Assembly (NCBI RefSeq): GCF_002869745.1
Contig: NZ_PNOS01000002.1
Location: forward strand, 1-64,000
Direction: 5' to 3'
From: Oceaniglobus roseus
Lineage (GTDB): Bacteria > Pseudomonadota > Alphaproteobacteria > Rhodobacterales > Rhodobacteraceae
Length of the DNA stretch: 64,000 bases
Of the stretch, positions 61,115 through 64,000 are shown one piece after another (position 1 is the stretch's first letter; every line of letters starts with the position of its first letter). The translations under genes and the position numbers were made by a program. The notes under the pieces are model-generated. The model ran no database searches, had not been told where the DNA came from, and saw only the letters and a program-made list of their open reading frames with translations.

Positions 61115-62628
61115 GCCGAGAGCCCCAGCTTTTCGGCCAGGCCAATGCGCTGCAACTTGCCGGTCGAGCCCTTCGGGATTTCGTCCAGGATCAGCACCTT
61201 GCGCGGCACCTTGAAGGCGGCGAGCGTCTTGCTGCAGTGCTCGCGGATGCCCGCCTCGTCGGCCTCGGCGCCCTCCTTCAGCACGACCGCCGCCGCGACC
61301 TCCTCGCCGAGCTTGGCGTGGGGCATGGCGAAGGTCACGCACTGCGCGATCGCCGGGTGCTCCATCAGGACGGCATCGACTTCGCCCGGCGATACCTTCT
61401 CGCCGCCGCGGTTGATGATCTCCTTCAGGCGGCCGCGGATCGTCAGGAACCCGTCCTCGTCCAGCGACCCCTGGTCGCCGGTGCGGAACCAGCCATTGGT
61501 GAAGTTCTCGGCGTTGGCCTTGGGGTTGTTCTGGTAGCCCGCGGTGACGTTCGGGCCGCGTATCACGATCTCGCCCACCTCGCCCTGGGAAAGCAGGCTG
61601 CCGTCCTCGCCCATGATCGCCACCTCGGGGCCCGCGGCGGCGCCCACGGTGCCGGGCTTCCTCTGCCCCGGCTCCAGCTGGTTCGACGCCATCTGGTGCG
61701 CGGCCTCGGTCATGCCGTAGGCCTCGATCACCCGACAGCCGAAGGTCTTTTCCAGATCGTGCAGCACCGGCACCGGCAGCGAGGCCGAGGAGGAGCGGAT
61801 GAAGCGCAGGTTCGCCCCCTCGACCACCGCGGCGTTGCGCGCCGCGCGCGACAGGATCGCCTGGTGCATGGTCGGCACGGCGGTGTACCAGGTGGGCTTC
61901 GCGGCCTCCATCCAGCCGAAGAACTTCAGCGCGTCGAATCCCGGCGTGCAGGTGATCGCCGCCCCGGCGCTGACCGAGGACAGGACCGCCGCGATCAGCC
62001 CGTGGATGTGGAACAGCGGCATGATGTTGAGGCAGCGGTCGGTCTCGGTCAGGTTCAGCGTTCCGGCGATGTTGGCGGCCGAGGTGCAGATGTTCGTCGC
62101 CGAGAGCGGCACGATCTTCGGCCGCGACGTCGTGCCCGAGGTGTGCAGCACCAGCGCGGTGTCGCCGGGGCCGTTGCGCTTCGCCTCGCCGGTGGCGAGC
62201 GATGCGCCGTCCGTCGTCAGGTCGAAGGCGCCCGCGGTGTCGCCCGGCACAAGCTCGATCAGCGTGGTGCCGAGGCGCGCGGCCGCGGCGCGGGCGGGGC
62301 TGTCGTTCCCGGCCTGCACGATCAGCGCCTTGGCGCCCAGGTCCTCCATGTAGAAGGCGAACTCGTCCTCCTTGTAGGACGGGTTCAGCGGCGCGGCCGT
62401 GGCGTGGGACGCGACGGCCAGGAAGGACGACGCCATCTCCGGCCCGTTCGGCAGCGCGATCGCCACCGCGTCGCCCGGCCCGATGCCGAGAGAGGCAAGC
62501 CGCGCGCCCGCACGGTCGATCAGGGCGGCGAGGTCGGCATAGCTCATGTCGGGCCGGTCAGTGGCCCCCAGCACGGGGCCGGATCGGCCCGCGATCATGT
62601 CGGGGATGGTCATGGGTCTGTCAGTCAT
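61111..62628 (-). CDS. Acyl-CoA synthetase, oxalyl-CoA synthetase (AAE3/Pcs60)-like
   Basis: 505 residues. AMP-binding motifs: HTSGTTSRPKIVPLS, YGMTEAAHQM, FRTGDQG and the C-terminal catalytic Lys in PKGSTGKLQR. The stretch MPLFHIHGLIAAVLSSVSAGAA closely resembles plant AAE3 and yeast Pcs60, which make oxalyl-CoA. Oxalate is therefore the most likely substrate. It overlaps the regulator end (8 nt) and the reductase start (4 nt). Confidence 0.88.
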   Translation of the reverse strand: MTDRPMTIPDMIAGRSGPVLGATDRPDMSYADLAALIDRAGARLASLGIGPGDAVAIALPNGPEMASSFLAVASHATAAPLNPSYKEDEFAFYMEDLGAKALIVQAGNDSPARAAAARLGTTLIELVPGDTAGAFDLTTDGASLATGEAKRNGPGDTALVLHTSGTTSRPKIVPLSATNICTSAANIAGTLNLTETDRCLNIMPLFHIHGLIAAVLSSVSAGAAITCTPGFDALKFFGWMEAAKPTWYTAVPTMHQAILSRAARNAAVVEGANLRFIRSSSASLPVPVLHDLEKTFGCRVIEAYGMTEAAHQMASNQLEPGQRKPGTVGAAAGPEVAIMGEDGSLLSQGEVGEIVIRGPNVTAGYQNNPKANAENFTNGWFRTGDQGSLDEDGFLTIRGRLKEIINRGGEKVSPGEVDAVLMEHPAIAQCVTFAMPHAKLGEEVAAAVVLKEGAEADEAGIREHCSKTLAAFKVPRKVLILDEIPKGSTGKLQRIGLAEKLGLSA

Positions 62629-63301
62629 GGTCGTGTCCTTCCTCCGGGGATTGGGTCATGGCGCGGCGGACCGCGTTCAGGTGGCTGCGCATGGCGTCGC
62701 GGGCCTTCGGCGCACTGCGGGACGCGATGGCGTCGATCACCGCGCGGTGCTGGGCCGAGAACAGCCGCTGCCGTTCGGGGTCCAGCGTGGCGCTGCGAAG
62801 ATCGCGCCAGGCCTGCTGGTTGCGGATGCCGTTCAGCGTGTCCAGCACGGCGGCCAGCAGCGGGTTGCGCGCGGCCTCGGCGATGGCGGTGTGAAGCGCG
62901 CTGTCCTCCGCCTCCCACGCCGACCAGTCCTGCGCCGATTCCGCGGCGTCGGCCCGCAGGCGCAGGGCGTCGACCGCGGCATCCGAGGCGCGCAGGGCGG
63001 CAAGGCCCGCGATCTGCGGCTCGATCATCTCGCGCAGCTCCAGCACGTCGGCGGGGCCGGGGGCGGTGTCGAGGTGCAGCATCGCCACGATGTCGCGGCG
63101 GCTGACGAAGGTGCCCCGCCCCACCTCGCGGCGCAGGCGGCCTTCCCGTTCAAGCCGGTCGAGCGCCTTCCTGAGCGTCGAGCGGCCGACGCCCAGCTGC
63201 GCGGCCAGATCCCGCTCGGGCGGCAGCCGGTCGCCGGGCGCGAAGGCGCCGTCCATCAGCGCCTTCTGCAACAGATCCAGAGCGTCCTCCGCCGTGCGCA
63301 T
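62621..63301 (-). CDS. GntR-family (FadR subfamily) transcriptional regulator
   Basis: 226 residues from the ATG at 63301, preceded by GAGGAGG at a usable distance. A TTG at 63355 would add 18 residues but those codons cross a palindrome likely to be the operator. The winged HTH is RLPPERDLAAQLGVGRSTLRKALDRL, and the C-terminal FCD domain follows (ELREMIEPQIAGLAA, DSALHTAIAEAARN, QHRAVIDAI). It probably senses a small organic acid and controls the two overlapping genes downstream. Confidence 0.92.
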   Translation of the reverse strand: MRTAEDALDLLQKALMDGAFAPGDRLPPERDLAAQLGVGRSTLRKALDRLEREGRLRREVGRGTFVSRRDIVAMLHLDTAPGPADVLELREMIEPQIAGLAALRASDAAVDALRLRADAAESAQDWSAWEAEDSALHTAIAEAARNPLLAAVLDTLNGIRNQQAWRDLRSATLDPERQRLFSAQHRAVIDAIASRSAPKARDAMRSHLNAVRRAMTQSPEEGHDHD

Positions 63302-63330
63302 CGGGCCCGCGCCCTCCTCATCCGCAAACC

Positions 63331-63343
63331 ATTGGGGACCAAT
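63331..63343. promoter_or_regulatory. Candidate GntR operator, site 1
   Basis: Perfect inverted repeat ATTGG-GGA-CCAAT in the regulator's own upstream region, 30 nt from its ATG. It shares half-sites with site 2, which supports autoregulation. Confidence 0.5.
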
Positions 63344-63381
63344 GTAGCGGATCAACGGCGAAGTAAAGAGGAAAGTGTCGG

Positions 63382-63400
63382 ACCAATCGAGAGGATTGGT
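63382..63400. promoter_or_regulatory. Candidate GntR operator, site 2
   Basis: Perfect inverted repeat ACCAAT-7 nt-ATTGGT, ending 5 nt before the stop of the hydroxypyruvate isomerase gene. Same half-sites as site 1 in the opposite arrangement. Confidence 0.5.
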
Positions 63401-63405
63401 TTGCC

Positions 63406-64000
63406 CTATGTCAGGCTGCGCATCCAGCCCAGCGTCGGCTCCGTCGGGCCGCCGGGCTTGTACTCGGCCCCGAGCGGCGCGTCATAGCCGAGCGCGGCGA
63501 GGTGGCGGAAGACATGGGCATAGGCCACCTCGCCCTCGTCCGGCCTGCCCCGCGCGGGCACGCCGGCGAACTGGATGTGGCCGATGATGTCGAGGGTGTC
63601 GGCCAGCCGATGGGTCAGGTCGCCCTCCATCAGTTGCAGGTGATAGCAGTCGAACATCAGCTTCAGGTTGGTCTCGCCCACATCCTCGATGATCGCGCGG
63701 GCCTGGTGGCTGTTGGTCAGGAAGTAGCCCGGCGCGTCGTAGCGGTTCAGCGGCTCGATCAGGATGGTGATGCCGTGGGGCGCGGCGGCGCGGCAGGCGT
63801 GGCGCAGGTTGTCGACGAAGGCGAGCCGCGCGGCGGGGCCGGTGGCGAAACCCGCCATGACGTGGATCCGGCCGCAGCCGATGGCGACCGCATAGGCCAC
63901 CGCCTCGTCGATGGCGGCGCGCGCCTCGGCCTCGCGTCCCGGCAGGGCCGAAAGCCCGTTTTCCCCCGCTGCCACGTCGCCGCGGCGGGTGTTCAGGCCC
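63406..64000 (-). CDS. hyi: Hydroxypyruvate isomerase family protein, 5'-truncated
   Basis: The frame is open to the window edge, so the N-terminus is missing; about 197 residues are visible. LNTRRGDVAAGENGLSALPG, IEPLNRYDAPGYFLTN, FDCYHLQLMEGDLT, GHIQFAGVPARGRPDEGE and GAEYKPGGPTEPTLGWM are characteristic of Hyi and related TIM-barrel isomerases. It would interconvert hydroxypyruvate and tartronate semialdehyde in glyoxylate metabolism, which fits the oxalyl-CoA ligase nearby. It is separated from the regulator by 104 nt holding the two operator-like palindromes. Confidence 0.9.
   Translation of the reverse strand, partial: GLNTRRGDVAAGENGLSALPGREAEARAAIDEAVAYAVAIGCGRIHVMAGFATGPAARLAFVDNLRHACRAAAPHGITILIEPLNRYDAPGYFLTNSHQARAIIEDVGETNLKLMFDCYHLQLMEGDLTHRLADTLDIIGHIQFAGVPARGRPDEGEVAYAHVFRHLAALGYDAPLGAEYKPGGPTEPTLGWMRSLT

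Overview
The window is GC-rich DNA with densely packed genes and many 1-4 nt start/stop overlaps. Its housekeeping content points to an alphaproteobacterium of the Rhodobacteraceae/Rhodobacterales: rpmH-rnpA-yidD, ttcA, yidC-engB, and a leftward murA / DUF2948 / hisD / UPF0262 / phosphatase / infA / maf / RNase E-G / yacG run. The assignment is by protein character and gene order only, and no genus is claimed.

Region 1 (1-23019) is a biosynthetic operon cut off at the left edge. In order it encodes: an NRPS (A-T-C-A-T visible), an NRPS with an N-terminal TubC-type docking domain (C-A-T-TE), and a giant NRPS/PKS hybrid (A-T-C-A-T-KS-KR-ACP-TE) whose PKS module has no acyltransferase. These are followed by a SAM methyltransferase, an EntD-type phosphopantetheinyl transferase, a cyclic-peptide ABC exporter, a type II thioesterase, an amidase and an MbtH protein. 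Eight consecutive genes overlap by 1-4 nt, which implies one translationally coupled transcript. The operon therefore carries synthesis, carrier activation, proofreading, tailoring and export together. Binding-pocket readings suggest Thr and a Ser-like residue on the first protein and an Asn-like residue on the third. The product cannot be named from this window.

Region 2 (23122-37745) is mostly core genes: tex, tRNA-Arg(ACG), an orphan histidine kinase, a disulfide oxidoreductase paired with a VTT membrane protein, rpmH-rnpA-yidD, a cation-efflux protein, a DUF3833 lipoprotein, ttcA, a GGDEF(degenerate)-EAL protein, yidC and engB. A striking pair of duplicated hairpins lies at 27384-27545, and a perfect 28-bp palindrome separates engB from yacG.

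Region 3 (37806-46110, all leftward) is a long operon-like run from a small acidic-tailed protein and murA to yacG. A tightly coupled three-gene cassette (SnoaL-like, GNAT, nitrilase-family) sits between the low-molecular-weight phosphatase and infA.

Region 4 (46149-64000) is metabolic and transport DNA: an MFS/DeoR pair, a secreted beta-propeller, tRNA-Thr(GGT), convergent PdxA2-like and four-carbon acid sugar kinase genes that share one CTAG stop, an enolase-superfamily enzyme, and a cytosine-deaminase-like gene followed by a complete BMP-family nucleoside-type ABC importer. It ends with a TauE/SafE permease and a leftward group (hydroxypyruvate isomerase, FadR-type regulator, oxalyl-CoA-synthetase-like ligase, ketopantoate-reductase-like enzyme) that suggests C2/C3 acid metabolism. 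No insertion sequence, prophage or CRISPR array was seen.
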